This document shows positions 47,051 through 59,414 of a stretch of 64,000 bases of DNA, piece after piece. Under the pieces are notes generated by a model. It was not told the origin of the DNA and did not search any database. It worked only from the letters and a program-made list of their open reading frames with translations. Source of the stretch: Phaeosaccion multiseriatum (taxonomy: Eukaryota > Ochrophyta, other classes); assembly GCA_965112735.1 (NCBI GenBank), contig OZ218959.1, forward strand, positions 2,170,001 to 2,234,000. Direction: 5' to 3'. Every line of letters starts with the position of its first letter. The first letter of the stretch is position 1. A program made the translations under genes and the position numbers.

Positions 47051-49401
47051 ATGCCTAAAGCTGAGCAGGCTACTGCAGCCTGCACCAGCGGAGTCCTGAA
47101 ATCAATATTCTACAGCGAGTTTGACAATGTTGCGGGGCCGAAGATCTCCTATCAAGCGCCGACCGAGTAAGTGTGTAGAGGTGAAGAGAGGAGAGAGGAG
47201 AGAAAAAATAAAGCGTGGTCAGGTACTCACAGCTCCCCGTTCCGCAACAACCCCGCCTCCCCATTCCCATGCAACAACCCCCACGCCCCCTAAGCTTCCT
47301 GCCGCCCGACAAGTTCGACGGTATTAGCGACTACATCATCACGGGGCGGCAGATGTGTGGCAAGCTCATCACTGTACGTGCCTACGGCTATAGCATCGTG
47401 GCCTACCCCATGTGCATCCAGAACAACAAGTATCACAGAAACGCCCTGCTCTTCAGCGTCGGCTTTATTTTCGACGAGTAAGTCGGAAGGACGGAAAGCT
47501 TATTTATATCAATTCGTCTCTACTTGCTTACATCTTTGCTCTTGCTTGGAGGACCAGGGGCGGGGGGGGGGGTGAATGGGAGAAAGCTTTTTACAAGTTA
47601 GCAGGTCTTAAGGTCTAAGCTAAGATCTGTCAGTAGAGGGGACGAGTTTTCAGCGAGGCTTGCCCCCAAAGACCTGGCTGACCCTGACCCTGTTTCTGAC
47701 CCCCCTCGAGCCGTGGACATTCGAACCCGTATCCCGTAACCCCTTACCCCTGACTCTGATCCCCGACCCTTATACCATTATCATCATCATCATCATCATC
47801 ATAATCATCACCATCATCATCATCATCATAATCATCACCATCATCATCACCATCTTCCTCCTCAGAAGTGTGGATGTGTCCCCCTACCACCCCATTGTGC
47901 GCAAGTTGGCCCACGTGCTCCGTGCCCTCGAGCAGGAGAGTCAATTCCTCTACAACCCTCGCCAAAAAGCTCGCCTGGCCTCCATGCTGCCTGCAGTACT
48001 GACGAGTCTCAACACGAGAGGACAAACCGCCTTGGTGCTTGATGATGCGAACATGCTCAACCTTAAGCTCTTTACCAAACCTCCTCCGGCGGGTGACATC
48101 GTCAAGGACTACCAGGTAAGGGGGGAGGGAGGGCGGGAAGGAGGGAGGGAGGGGAGGGAGGGAGGGAGGAAGGGAGGGAGGGAGGAAGGGAGGGAGGGAA
48201 GATGCCTCCCTCCCCCAGCTGCATCAGTCCTTCTGATGTATATGATGCATGCATGTCTTCACAACTGACTCTGCCTGTATCACCAACTGCTTCTCTTCCA
48301 TAAAGGTGCCCGTGCTGTTGGTGGACAAGCGGCGGCTGCAGGGACCGGACTTCGACCTCGGCTTCCGACAGGTGAGTTTCAGTTTCAGTTTTGTTGCCCT
48401 CGTCCCAGGGGGGTGGTGGGACCAGCTTGGTGGGATCCATGTGCTAGCTTGGAGGCTTAATGGTTGGCTCCATGTTCGTAAAGATAAAGCATCCTCGCCA
48501 CTCTTCTCTGTCTCTCTCTGTTATCTCTCTCTCTCTCTCTCTCTTCCCTCTCTTTCCTCCCTCCCACTCCTATGGATCCCTAACCCACCCACCGGGGCGG
48601 GGGGGGGGTATTATGACAAAAAATGCCAAATTCCAACTTTTGGCTTGCAGGTGATGGCCCATGTGGACGGGGTAAAGTCTGCCAAACTGCTAAGCCTCGC
48701 TGCTGGGGTGGACATTGCCATCGTCAAGCGTTGCCTGAGAGCCCTGCTACACTACAAATGCATCGCCCTCTGCGACATCTTTCAGTACACCAATGTCTAC
48801 GTTAGCACAGAGAGGTGAGTACGCTACTGACGCACGCTAGTACTACTGACGCACGCTAGTACTACTGACGCACGCTAGTACTACTGACGCACACTAGTAC
48901 TACTGACGCACGCTAGTACTACTGACGCACGCTAGTACTACTGACGCACGCTAGTACTACTTTGTCTACGCTGGCACGGAGGCATGAAACAGGGATGGGT
49001 TGGGTTAGGTTGGTTTGGTTGGATCCGGTTGGGTTGGTTGGTGGGGGCAAGGGTGAGAGGAAGGGGAAGGAGGGTCGGCCTCAGGCTCAGGAACAAGATC
49101 CAGGGGCAGGGTTGGTTGGATTCTGTAGAGTTGGGTTGGGTTGGTTGGTGAGGCCAAGGGTGAGAGGAAGGGGAAGGGAGAGGGGGAGAGGGGAAGGAGG
49201 GTCGGCCTCAGGCTCAGGAACAAGGTCTGGGGCAGGGTTAGGCTCAGGAGGTATACGTGTATGCCCTCCTCGTTTGGGCTCTTGCGCTGAAAAGAGTTCC
49301 CTCTGTGCGTCAAGCCTTGACGGCCTTCCTTCTCTCCCTCTCTCTCTCCATCCCTGTCCCTCTCCCTCTCTCTCTATGTATCTCTCTCCCTCCCCCGCCC
49401 T

Positions 49402-49456
<55 letters not shown>

Positions 49457-49460
49457 CCCT

Positions 49461-49509
<49 letters not shown>

Positions 49510-50467
49510 GTGTGCGGAACTGGCCAGGAACCCCGACATGCAGCTCCGCCTCTACGACTTTGCCGTCAGAAACCGAACGACGAGACCCACTACACCCCAC
49601 CTTCCCACCTCATACAACACCCCCATGACAGTCGCTACCGCTGCTGCCGTAGCTGTTGGTGCTCCACCCCCTCCCCCCACGCCGGAGCTCCTCCACTTTT
49701 TGGTGCGGCTCCTGTGTTCTTTTCACCACGGAGTCACAGTTGGCAGTCGGCTGCGAGGCATCAATCGTAGCTCCAACATGTCCTCCACTGCCGCTCCCAC
49801 CGCTACCACATCTCCACCCAACAGCAGCAGCGGAGGAGGACGAAGACGAGCAGGAGGAGGAGGAGGAGGAGGTGGTGGTGGTGGTGGTGGAGGAGGAGGA
49901 GGGGGTGGTAACGGGTTTGGCGGTGGAGGTGTGAGCAGCGCGATGACCAACGACCTCCACTTTCCCCCCGTGGGCATTGATGACTTTGACCACGTGCGAC
50001 TCATTCGCTTTGCGGTCATTCACGGCCTGCTACGGCGCGTGCACATGTACCCTGTCTGTGTACCCCTCTCTCCGGCAGCGGCGGCAGCAGCAGCAGCAGC
50101 GGCGGCGGCGGCAGGGGGGGGCGAGCTGGACAACAGTAGTAGACACAGCAACAGTGGTGGGGGCGATGGTGGCGGTGGTGGTGGTGGTGGTGGTGGTGGT
50201 GGTGGTGGCGGTGGTGGTGGTGGTGGTGGTGGTGGTGGTGGCGGCGGCGGTGGCGGTGGTGGTGGTGGTGGCGGGATGGACAATAGCAGCTCTAGTACGA
50301 GTGGGAGTGCGGGTGGCGGGCGTGGAGGTCTGAGTTTCCGCCTCGAGGTGCAGAGCAAGATGAATGGGACCATGTGTACGGACGAGCTGTGCACGCTGTA
50401 CATGATGCCCTACAGCAAGCTCGAGGCCTTGGCCACGGAGAATCAAGCCATGGTCATCTATCGCTAG
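47051..50467 (+). CDS. NPRL2: Nitrogen permease regulator 2-like protein (GATOR1 subunit, 578 residues)
   Basis: Component of the GATOR1/SEACIT complex that restrains TORC1 under amino-acid shortage, at the lysosome or vacuole. Exons: 47051-47166, 47295-47477, 47866-48115, 48306-48371, 48651-48814, 49510-50467. Family motifs: IFYSEFDNVAGPKISYQ at the start (longin domain), IVAYPMCIQNNKYHRNALLFSVGFIFDE, HPIVRKLAHVLRALEQESQFL, VPVLLVDKRR, DGVKSAKLLSLAAGVDI and ALLHYKCIALCDIFQYTNVYV (winged helix). The family is usually about 380 residues; here the last exon adds two long Gly-rich inserts, one of about 40 Gly encoded by GGT repeats. The C-terminus (MCTDELCTLYMMPYSKLE) resumes the family pattern. 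Intron 4 carries the dispersed GTATCACCAAC motif 18 bp before the acceptor. Confidence 0.93.
47775..47855 (+). repeat. (ATC)n run in NPRL2 intron 2
   Basis: ATC units with ATA and ACC interruptions just upstream of the exon 3 acceptor at 47865, in place of a normal pyrimidine tract. Confidence 0.9.
48824..48962 (+). repeat. Tandem array of a 19-bp unit, ACTGACGCACGCTAGTACT
   Basis: Seven nearly identical copies beginning 9 bp inside NPRL2 intron 5. The array is bounded by exon end TGTCTACGTTAGCACAGAGAG on the left and a diverged copy of that exon end (TGTCTACGCTGGCACGGAGG, from 48962) on the right. Confidence 0.92.
49005..49245 (+). repeat. Two tandem copies of a block of about 110 bp in NPRL2 intron 5
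   Basis: Each copy runs from GGTTGGGTTGGTTGGTG through AGGGTGAGAGGAAGGGGAAG to GTCGGCCTCAGGCTCAGGAA; the second contains an extra GAGAGGGG stretch. Confidence 0.85.
50155..50277 (+). repeat. Coding (GGT/GGC)n tract: about 40 glycines in NPRL2
   Basis: Nearly uninterrupted GGT and GGC codons in frame within the last exon. Confidence 0.93.
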
Positions 50468-51563
50468 GGGAGGGGGGATGGTCATTGTCAGCTGCAGTTC
50501 CATTTCAAATTGTTTGTTTGTTAGAGTTTTGTTGTTGTTTGGGCTTTGTTTGTTTGTTAGCAAGGGAGTTGTGTGTGTTGTTTGGCTTTGTTTCACCAAG
50601 GTAATGAATTGTACGATCGAAGGGTAGTGAGGAAGAGACAGGGGTGAGGGTGTGGTGGTTTGGGGAGGAGAAGGGAAGAAAATGCAAAGGAGTTGGCCTC
50701 CTTGTGCAGCTTGACTGACCGGTGCTACCTCTCCTCTCCTCTCCTTGAGTTGGTGTAAAAATGTTCGATAAAGTATATATATACACAAAATTAAAAATGA
50801 AAAGTACCGGTATCGTGTACGTCGGCGGGGATGGGGATGGGGTGGGGAAACAGCTGGCAACACCAACAACCAAGAGACAGAAGAGAGAGAGAGAACTCGC
50901 CGCGCAGAGAGGACAAGTGCCCTTCTCCATCCTCCTGCCCTACTCATCTTCTCTCCCCCTCCATTTCTTCCCTCTTGCCTCTTGCTGCCGTAACCGCTCC
51001 AGCCTGAGGCCCAATACCCCCTCCGCCTCCTCCTCTTCCTCTTCCCGTCTGCAGTGCCAATGCCCGAGACGCCTCCTCTTCTCTCATGCTTTCGTCTCTG
51101 GCCACTATGGCCGCTATGGCCTCCTTCCGCCCTAGCAAGCCTCAGCAGCAGCAGGCCTCATCAGTAGTAGCAGCAGTAGCAGCAGGCCTCAGCAGGAGCA
51201 GTAGCAGCTCCTCCGTGCCACCCAGCCAAGCCCTGCCACAGCCCCGTGCTCTGTCCTGTTGTCCCATCTGTCCCACACATTCCCTGTGAGCCAACTGTGA
51301 GTATGTCTCACTGGCCTTCCTCCAAGAAGGGCCGTGGCTCACTGCCCAAGTGTACATCCCCCTTCATCATCATCATCATCATCTTCATACCCCCCACCCG
51401 TGCCTCCCCGGCCCCTATCCAATACATCCGTCTTCTTCCCCTCCCATACATCAAGTTATTTTATACTCTACATATACCATATATTTATACCTACACTTGT
51501 TGCTCATTCTCACTCATCACTCATTCACTCACTCACTCAATCACTCACTCACAAATGGCTCAA
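50468..51563. other. Gap between the convergent NPRL2 and PPR genes
   Basis: No gene seen. GTTTG-rich sequence lies at 50510-50590, A/T-rich TATATATATAC at 50775-50786 and CTCA units at 51505-51553. Ala/Ser- and Gln-rich open frames around 51086-51290 look like low-complexity artefacts. Confidence 0.55.
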
Positions 51564-52012
51564 TCAGGGCCTCCGCAGTTGAAGCACCACCGCCATCTCC
51601 TCCTTCAACTGGGCACCCTTACCCTCCATACCCGCCTTGTTGCAGGCAAAAATCACATGCCCGTAGCACACAGCATCAGGTTTGACCCCTTCCTGCTTCA
51701 TCTCCTCTAACAGAGACAGGGCTTCCTCAATGCGGCGGCGTTGGGAACATGCCCAGATGGCACTTGTGTAATGGCGCACGTCGGGAGGGACACCGGCATC
51801 CTGAGTGGGGGTGAGAGGAGGAGGGAGTGCGAGGGGGTGGGTAAGCATGCATGTTGGAGGAAGAGGACGACAAGGAAGGAAGGAGAGGATGGAGCGGCCA
51901 AGACAAAAGAGTGGGCAAAGAAAAGACGACCCCCCCCCCCCCCCCCAACCCATCCCCCCACCGAGGCAAACAGCACTCAACACACACACACATACACGCA
52001 CACACACACATA

Positions 52013-52063
<51 letters not shown>

Positions 52064-55000
52064 GCATGGAGCGTAGGCAGGCGAGGGCGTACTCGTGATT
52101 GGCAACCTTCGCATAACACTTGAGCAGCACTCCGTACGTCGCTGCACTCGCCCGCAGGCCCTCCTCCTCCATGAGTCGGAGCAAGCGGTCAAGGTTGGCC
52201 ATGACATCGGCCTGGGAGGTCCCAGCCGCAGCGCTGCATGCGTTGATGGCCACGTTGAAGGAGGTAAGGTCCCTCACCACACCTCCGTAGTCGCGCATGC
52301 GGCCAAAGAGACTCAGGGCTGTCCGCCAGTCCCCCTGGGCGCGGTAGGCGTCCATGGCTTTGGTGAAGGGCTTGGCCGTTACGGGATCGCCACGGGCGGT
52401 TACGGTTTGGTACATTTGGGCAAAGAGCCCGGCCACCTTAGAAGGTTCGAGTCTCGCATTGATGTACGAGACAATAACCCCGCTGTACGAGCTCTCGTCC
52501 TCCGGAAGCTGAAGCTCTCGCATACGATCGAGGAGCGCCAGCGCCACATCTGCCTTGCCAGCCACCGCGCAGGCCGCAATGGCGTTGTTGTAGCACCGCA
52601 CGCGAAGGCTGGCATCGTTCTCCTCCGCCCTGCTCGGTTTCCGCCCTGTCATGCCGCCCTTCCCTTTGCTGCTACTCCCACCGCTCCCGCCTCCTTCTTG
52701 CTTCCTGCGAGACTGGCGGCGGAAGCGCTGCTGACGGCCGCCCGAGGGGTGGGTCACTCCTGCTCCTGCTCCTCCCCGCCCCCCACCCCCTTCTCCTTCT
52801 TCTTCTTCTCCTCCTCCTCCTCCATCCAGCTCGAGCAACGCCTCAACCACCCCCTCCCCGACGACCCCCCCGGGGGGCACTCCTCCTGCCAACAGATGCA
52901 AATCCCTCCGTGCGGCGGCTTTGCGCTCTTCCTTGGCATGGACCTGGGCCTGGGCACAAGCAATGTCCTCCTCCATTCGATTGATGAGCTGTAACGCCTC
53001 TAGCCACTTACCACCCCTCTTGCAAGTGGTGAGGGCGCTGAAGAAGCACTGCACCGTTGGCTGCACGGCGGCTTTCACCACCACCACCTCCTCCTCCTCC
53101 TCCTCCTCCTCCTCCTCCGTGGATGACGAGGAGCAAGAGGATGATGCCTCGCTCCCAGAGACAGAGGAGGAGGAACCTGTGGTGTCTGTGCCGGTGGTCC
53201 TCTCCTTCTCCTCCCTTCTCATGTCGTGAAGAAGGTCGATGGTAACGGTCCATCCCTCGGCGGGGTTCGCCATCTGTGAGGCGGCGTACAACCCACATGT
53301 GTAGCTCACGAGGTCGGGCTGCACGTGCCACTCCTTCATCATTTGCATGAGCTTCGTGACAAGCTTCCAGCGCCGGCCTGTTGTATGAGGGGAGGGACGG
53401 GGGTAGGGTAAGCAGGCAGAGTACACGGATGGGGCATCGGGCATACAAGTATTCAAGAGAGTGACGTGGATTAGTGACGGAGCAACTGTCTAACCTCACT
53501 AAAAGTCACTCACTCACTCACTCACTCACTCACTCACTCACTCGGTCACGCCCTCACACCCTCACCTCTGACGGCGGCGTTGATGACGGTGTTGTAGCTA
53601 ATGACGTCGGCAATGCCCCTCCTCTGCATGCCGCCAAGCATATGCACGCTCTCCCTCCACTTGCGTCCCTGTGCGAGAGCGGCCATGACGGAGTTGCAGC
53701 ACACAACGTTTGGCTCCAGGCCCCTCTGCTCCATGTCCTGCAAAGTCGCCATCGCGGCTTCCCAAGCACCGCCTCGGGCACACGCGTCGAGACACACTCC
53801 TGTGAAGGGAGGAGGGGAGGAGAGGGAGGAGAGGGAGGGAGGGAGGGAGGGGAGGAGGGGAGGAGAGGGAGGGAGGGAGGGAGGGAGGGAAGGAGGGAGG
53901 GAGGGGAGGAGGGGAGGAGAGGGAGGGAGGGAGGGAGGAGGGGAGGAGAGGGAGGAGAGGGAGGGAGGGAGGGAGGGGAGGGAGGGGAGGAGGGGGAGGG
54001 AGGAAGGGAGGGAGGGAAGGGCGATTAGTGTTGCTTTCTTTTGGGCAGGGAAGAAGACACATGTTGTGTGTGTGAAATGAATCAAACAGCTGGCTTGCGT
54101 GTGTCAGTGTTTGTTGTTTGGTTTTGTGTAGTACCATGGAAAAAAAAAGCCATCAGATAGAATGGAAAAAAAGTTTTGATATCAGGGCGGAGCAGCGTCC
54201 CCCCGGGATAACCCCGGTGGGCAATAGAGCTCCGCGACTCATTTGACGCGCATGAGCAAGTTATCCTCACTTGGCTTTTAACAAACACAACCCACAAACC
54301 CCCCTCCCCTCCACACACACACACACACACACACACCGTAGGCAATCATGTCGGGCTCCATGTTTGGGTCTTTCGAAGTGTGCATGACATCAAGCAGGCT
54401 CAGCGCGCGTCGCCAGTCGCCGACCCGGGCCAGGCACGTGAGGGCGGCGGTGTACGTCACCGCATTGGGCTGTATCCCAACCACGGCCATCTCCTGCAAC
54501 AGAGCCAGTGCCTGTCGGTTGGTCACGCGCGTGAGTGTATGTGGGGGTGAAGGGCGGCCAAGGTGAGGTGAGGGGGCAAGAGGGAGGGAGAGAGTGAGTG
54601 GGTGTAACGAAAGCTGCAAAGGGGGGCTGGTCTGATCCGTTGTAAGATGCAGGAGGGTGGGTGGGTGGCTCGGTGAAAGCGAGATTTTTCATCAATATAT
54701 GTGACAGAAAGTCTGGTGCCGGTTGTATCGTCATTGCCAGTTTGAGGTGTGGTAAAGTAAAAGCCTACAATACTACTACTATGATCAAGTGCGAAAAATT
54801 CGCAGCCCTTTCAAGGGAAGGAAGGGCTAAGTAGCAGTACGATAGTAAAGTAGTAGGATAAAGCACTCACCCTCTTCGGTTGATTGCACCTGCCCAGCGC
54901 AGTGATGGCGGCTCCGTAGGCGTACAGACCAATACCCTGTCCCGGCGTGTTCCTCATTTTATCCAGCAGCACGAGTATTTCCTTCCATTGCTTCTTGTGC

Positions 55001-55770
55001 CCCATCCGCCGAAGCTGCTTGACGAGCTCGTACTGCTCCTGCTGGTACGCCTTCTCCTCCAAGTCCACCTTCACATCCTCCTCTTCCTTCTCTTCCTCGT
55101 CCTTCAATTCCCTCTCTTGAAGTGGCCGAGAGCGCAAGTGCGGTGCAATGACATCCGGGGAGTAGCCCGAGATGGCCGTACTCGCACCCAAGCTGTACGG
55201 GGAGTCTCCGTTCACCACGGAGGACTGCAGCACTGGACTCCGTCTGCCATTCCTGCCATTCCTGCCACCACCACTACTGCCGCTGTTGGGAAAAGCTGGC
55301 CGCCGCTCATATTGCTGCTGCTGGTCGGGGCGTTCCTGGTGGTAGATGTAATGGGCAGTGGCTGGTCGCATTTTGTCAACCTCCTGTCGCGGCTGCTGCC
55401 CGCTGCCAGTGGCATCGACCGCGCCACTCCTAATGCTCCCGACACTAGCTCTGCGAGCGTTCAGCGCCGGTCTAGGGGCCTGAGAGGGTGTTGGTGAGAC
55501 CAGGAATGCCTCTGCCGTGAGGGGCTGGCTTGACCTCGAGGCCACCAGCGAAATTGCGCCCAACGTCCATGCCAGAGGGTGCTCCACACGGGGCCTTCGG
55601 TAGCTTCGCCGGGCAGGTCTTCGCACGCAGCCCTCTCGGACATGGTTGCTGTTGCCGCCCCCCCCGTCGCTGCTCCTCGTGGTACTCCTGTTTCTTCCTT
55701 GCCTCGTCTCTCCCGTTTGAGAGGCTCTGGGTTGAAGAGCCTCTTCCATCTTCTCTGTCAAGGGCTCCAT
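51564..55770 (-). CDS. Pentatricopeptide-repeat (PPR) protein, probably plastid-targeted (953 residues)
   Basis: PPR proteins bind organellar RNA and act in its processing or translation. Exons on the minus strand: 55770-54871, 54511-54337, 53799-53566, 53377-52062, 51800-51564, all in frame. Around ten helical-pair repeats are visible, e.g. GIQPNAVTYTAALTCLARVG, GLEPNVVCCNSVMAALAQG, VISYNTVINAAVRG, VRCYNNAIAACAVAGKAD, LTSFNVAINACSAAAG and VRHYTSAIWACSQRRR. The repeats are interrupted by Ser/Glu- and Gly-rich inserts in exon 4. Near residues 65-95 a hydrophobic stretch (LAWTLGAISLVAS) ends in LTAEA|FLVSPTPS, the signal-cleavage-plus-Phe pattern of complex plastids. It lies some 60 residues inside the first ATG, so the true start may differ from that used here. 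Two donors run straight into GT repeats. Confidence 0.9.
52022..52061. repeat. (CA)n run abutting a PPR-gene splice donor
   Basis: On the coding strand intron 4 begins GTGTGTGTGTG immediately after the exon-ending CAG; the repeat continues with CATACACA variants to about 51975. Confidence 0.92.
53810..54020. repeat. (GGGA)n/(GGAGA)n array in PPR intron 2
   Basis: Purine-rich on the plus strand, hence a pyrimidine array immediately upstream of the exon 3 acceptor (53800) on the coding strand. Confidence 0.9.
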
Positions 55771-56094
55771 GCGTAGCGAGAGCGTCCCAAGCGCTTTACA
55801 TTCTCTCCTATGTCCAGTGGAGTACGTGGGAGGTCTTTCCCGCCCCCTCCCTTATTGTCTTCTTTATGTGGGGTATTTTGTGTGGTGAAGGGGTGCTCGT
55901 TTCAGCCGTGGAAACCGGGAGGCCGTAGGAGAGCTGAAATGAGAAACTTTTTAGCGAGGTCGCGTCTTTCTTCTCTTGCCCCCCCTATCTTCTTACCTCC
56001 CCTCCACCAGTCTAAGCTGCTCTCTTTCCCTGAGACTTTGTGGGAAGGAAGACAAAGAAAAAAGAAACCCGCGGCGTAGGTCTTAGTGCTTAGT
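55771..56094. promoter_or_regulatory. Shared upstream region of the PPR and UBE2J genes
   Basis: 324 bp between divergent starts. No TATA box or named element recognised; the UBE2J side is A-rich (56050-56070). Confidence 0.45.
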
Positions 56095-57335
56095 ATGGCG
56101 TCAGACATGAGCAGCCGGCGGCTGCGGAAGGAGTACATGTCTATGCTCAAGAGCCCTGTGGAGAACATCGAGGCTCATCCATTAGAAAAGAACATTTTAG
56201 AGTGGCACTACGTGATCACCGGCACGAAGGGCACCCCTTACGAAGGCGGATACTACCATGGAAAGGTACGAGGATGAGGGATAAGTCAAGCCCGATGCAC
56301 CCGATACGCGGATCAACTCTCTCCGGTGATCATGGCTCACAGGCGCCAAAGGAAAAGGATAGCGGGCATCTACGCGTCTCTCTGTCCCTCCTGTCTCCAC
56401 TCCCTTCCTCCCTCCCGGTGTCTCCCTCGCTCCCTCTCTAAGCCCCACCCCCCTTCCTCTCTTCTTCTCCCCTCCCCTCTCTCCCTCCGCTCCCTTGGCC
56501 CCCCCCAACAGCTGCGCTTCCCTCCTGAGTACCCCATGAAGCCGCCCTCCGTGCTCATGCTCACCCCCAACGGACGCTTCGAGTGTAACCGACGCCTGTG
56601 CCTCAGCATGAGCGACTTCCACCCCGAGTCCTGGAACCCCATGTGGTCCGTGGGGACCATCCTCACCGGCCTCTACAGCTTTATGCTCGACAAGGCATCG
56701 ACGCTGGGCAGTATCCAAACCTCGGTGGAGCAAAAGAGGAGATACGCACAGACCACGCTGGTATTCAACAGTAAAGATAGGTGAGGTAGGGTCAGGGTAC
56801 GCAGTCGTGCACAGAGAGAGTCCGGCCCCCCTCCTTCCCGTTCTCCGTCTAAACACAGGCTGCACTACTGCTTGCCCATGTGCACGGTGAATCTGACTAT
56901 AGCGCCAAAGGGAACTAAGCCCCGTCCTCCGTCTGATCCTCCTTCTCTTCCCATGCCCCCCCTCCCTCCTCCTCCTTCTCCTCCTCCTCCTCCTCCTCCT
57001 CCTCCTCCTCTTCTGCTACACCCCAAACGTATGTTATGTGTAGGCATTTCCGCGAGCTGTTCCCAAAGCTCATGGATCTGCATATGCAGCAGGAGCGGGA
57101 GCGAACAAAAAGGGAAGAGGCGCAGGACATAGGGGTAGGAGGGACGGGGGCAGGGTCAGGGTCAGGGTCAGGGTCAGGTACAAGAAAACGAGCGGCGGGG
57201 GTGGGGCAGGAGGGGGCGCGAAGAACAGGGTCGACGGGGTCGTCGAAGGAGGGAGAAATGGGAATAGTAGGGATTGCCCTGCTGGTGACCGTCGCTCTCG
57301 CGGTGCTCTCTCTTGTATTGTCCTCTCTCGTGTAG
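56095..57335 (+). CDS. UBE2J2: Tail-anchored ubiquitin-conjugating enzyme E2, UBE2J/Ubc6 family (243 residues)
   Basis: ER-membrane E2 that works in ER-associated degradation. Exons: 56095-56265, 56512-56780, 57044-57335. UBC fold begins [60 protein letters not shown] precedes CNRRLCLSMSDFHPESWNP, with the catalytic Cys at about residue 87 (the LCLS Cys) and no HPN triad, as is typical of UBE2J. TILTGLYSFM follows. A linker with Ser-Gly repeats (TCAGGG-type hexamers) leads to a C-terminal membrane helix, GIVGIALLVTVALAVLSLVL, near residues 220-239, fitting a tail anchor. ATG at 56095 gives the family N-terminus. The KDEL receptor nearby also serves the ER, but no functional linkage is implied. 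Confidence 0.95.
57150..57178 (+). repeat. Coding (GGGTCA)n hexamers in UBE2J
   Basis: Four to five copies encoding Ser-Gly pairs in the linker before the tail anchor; reverse complement of the CCCTGA array at 43357-43515. Confidence 0.9.
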
Positions 57336-57473
57336 TGTTTGCCCCCCCCCCCCCCCTGTTCTGCCTACCATCGCCTATCTATCTGCTACTTACCTAATCA
57401 ATCGCCGGAAAGAGTGTAAATATTACTACTTTCTTGTGGCTGATCCGTGTCGTGTGTGGGCGCACGAAAGACG

Positions 57474-57530
<57 letters not shown>

Positions 57531-58250
57531 CGTACATTTGTGTACCCAGAGGAGGGAGCCCACTGGAATCATCTTTCCGTGCGATGCAAGGGTGTACATC
57601 CATTGCCATCCCATCCCGTCCCACCCGACCGACCCGACCCGACCCCGTCAGATGAAAAGCAAGCGCACCAGCGAGGATGGCAGTCCATGGTGAGCCCCAC
57701 AGCAGATGGGGAGCACGCTGTTCCGTTGGGGCAAACCCCCCTTCAGCTTCGATGTCGACTCCAATTCGGTGTTCGACATTGATAAAGGCCACATAAACTG
57801 AACAAAGAAAATTGAGATGGAGGAGCACGACAAAAGCGGAAGCATGGACTACCATAGGCTGCCATAGGCTGGGTTCGCTTGGACACGGGACGTTCTGTGG
57901 AAGGATGTTTTTGAATCGTTTGGGTGGTGATGAGTGGGGTCCGAATACGCGGGGGGAGGGGTGGTGCCACCATCTCAGGGGTGCTTGCTTCAAGGGAGGG
58001 AGAGAGACAGAGACGGAGAGAGGAAGAGGGGGTGACACCTCTAGGGAGAGAGAGGGACCGATGGAGAGAGAGACAGACAGACAGACAGAAAAGGGGGGTG
58101 AAACGGCTGCCTCAGAGGTGCAGGCGTTTGTGTGTTTGCTCTCAAGGTCTTATTATGCGCTCAGAAGAGCGTTTCTCAAAGACAGGGCGGGGGCTCGGCT
58201 TGGCTTGACCTCTCATCAGAGAGCCAATAGACACCATCAATAGACGACAG
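57336..58250. other. Gap between the convergent UBE2J and RPS20 genes
   Basis: No convincing gene. A CA run lies at 57476-57529 and GACA units at 58070-58088. A 31-codon frame at 57705-57800 has balanced composition but no recognised similarity and no visible splice partners. Confidence 0.5.

Positions 58251-59414
<1,164 letters not shown>

Noticed and set aside
48824-48962. Possible CRISPR-like array of regularly spaced repeats
   Set aside because: The 19-bp units are directly adjacent without spacers, and the sequence is a eukaryotic intron.
50030-50947. Minus-strand Thr-rich frame of 305 codons across the NPRL2 end
   Set aside because: Antisense of the glycine run and 3' flank; low complexity and no homology.
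54185-54245. Short inverted repeat with GGAGC/GCTCC arms that might be an RNA gene
   Set aside because: It lies inside a PPR intron and lacks tRNA or snoRNA box features; the stem is short.
57654-57800. Small open frames around 57654 and 57705 (17 and 31 codons)
   Set aside because: No recognised product, no splice partners and no conserved pattern; could be real, but the sequence alone does not support it.
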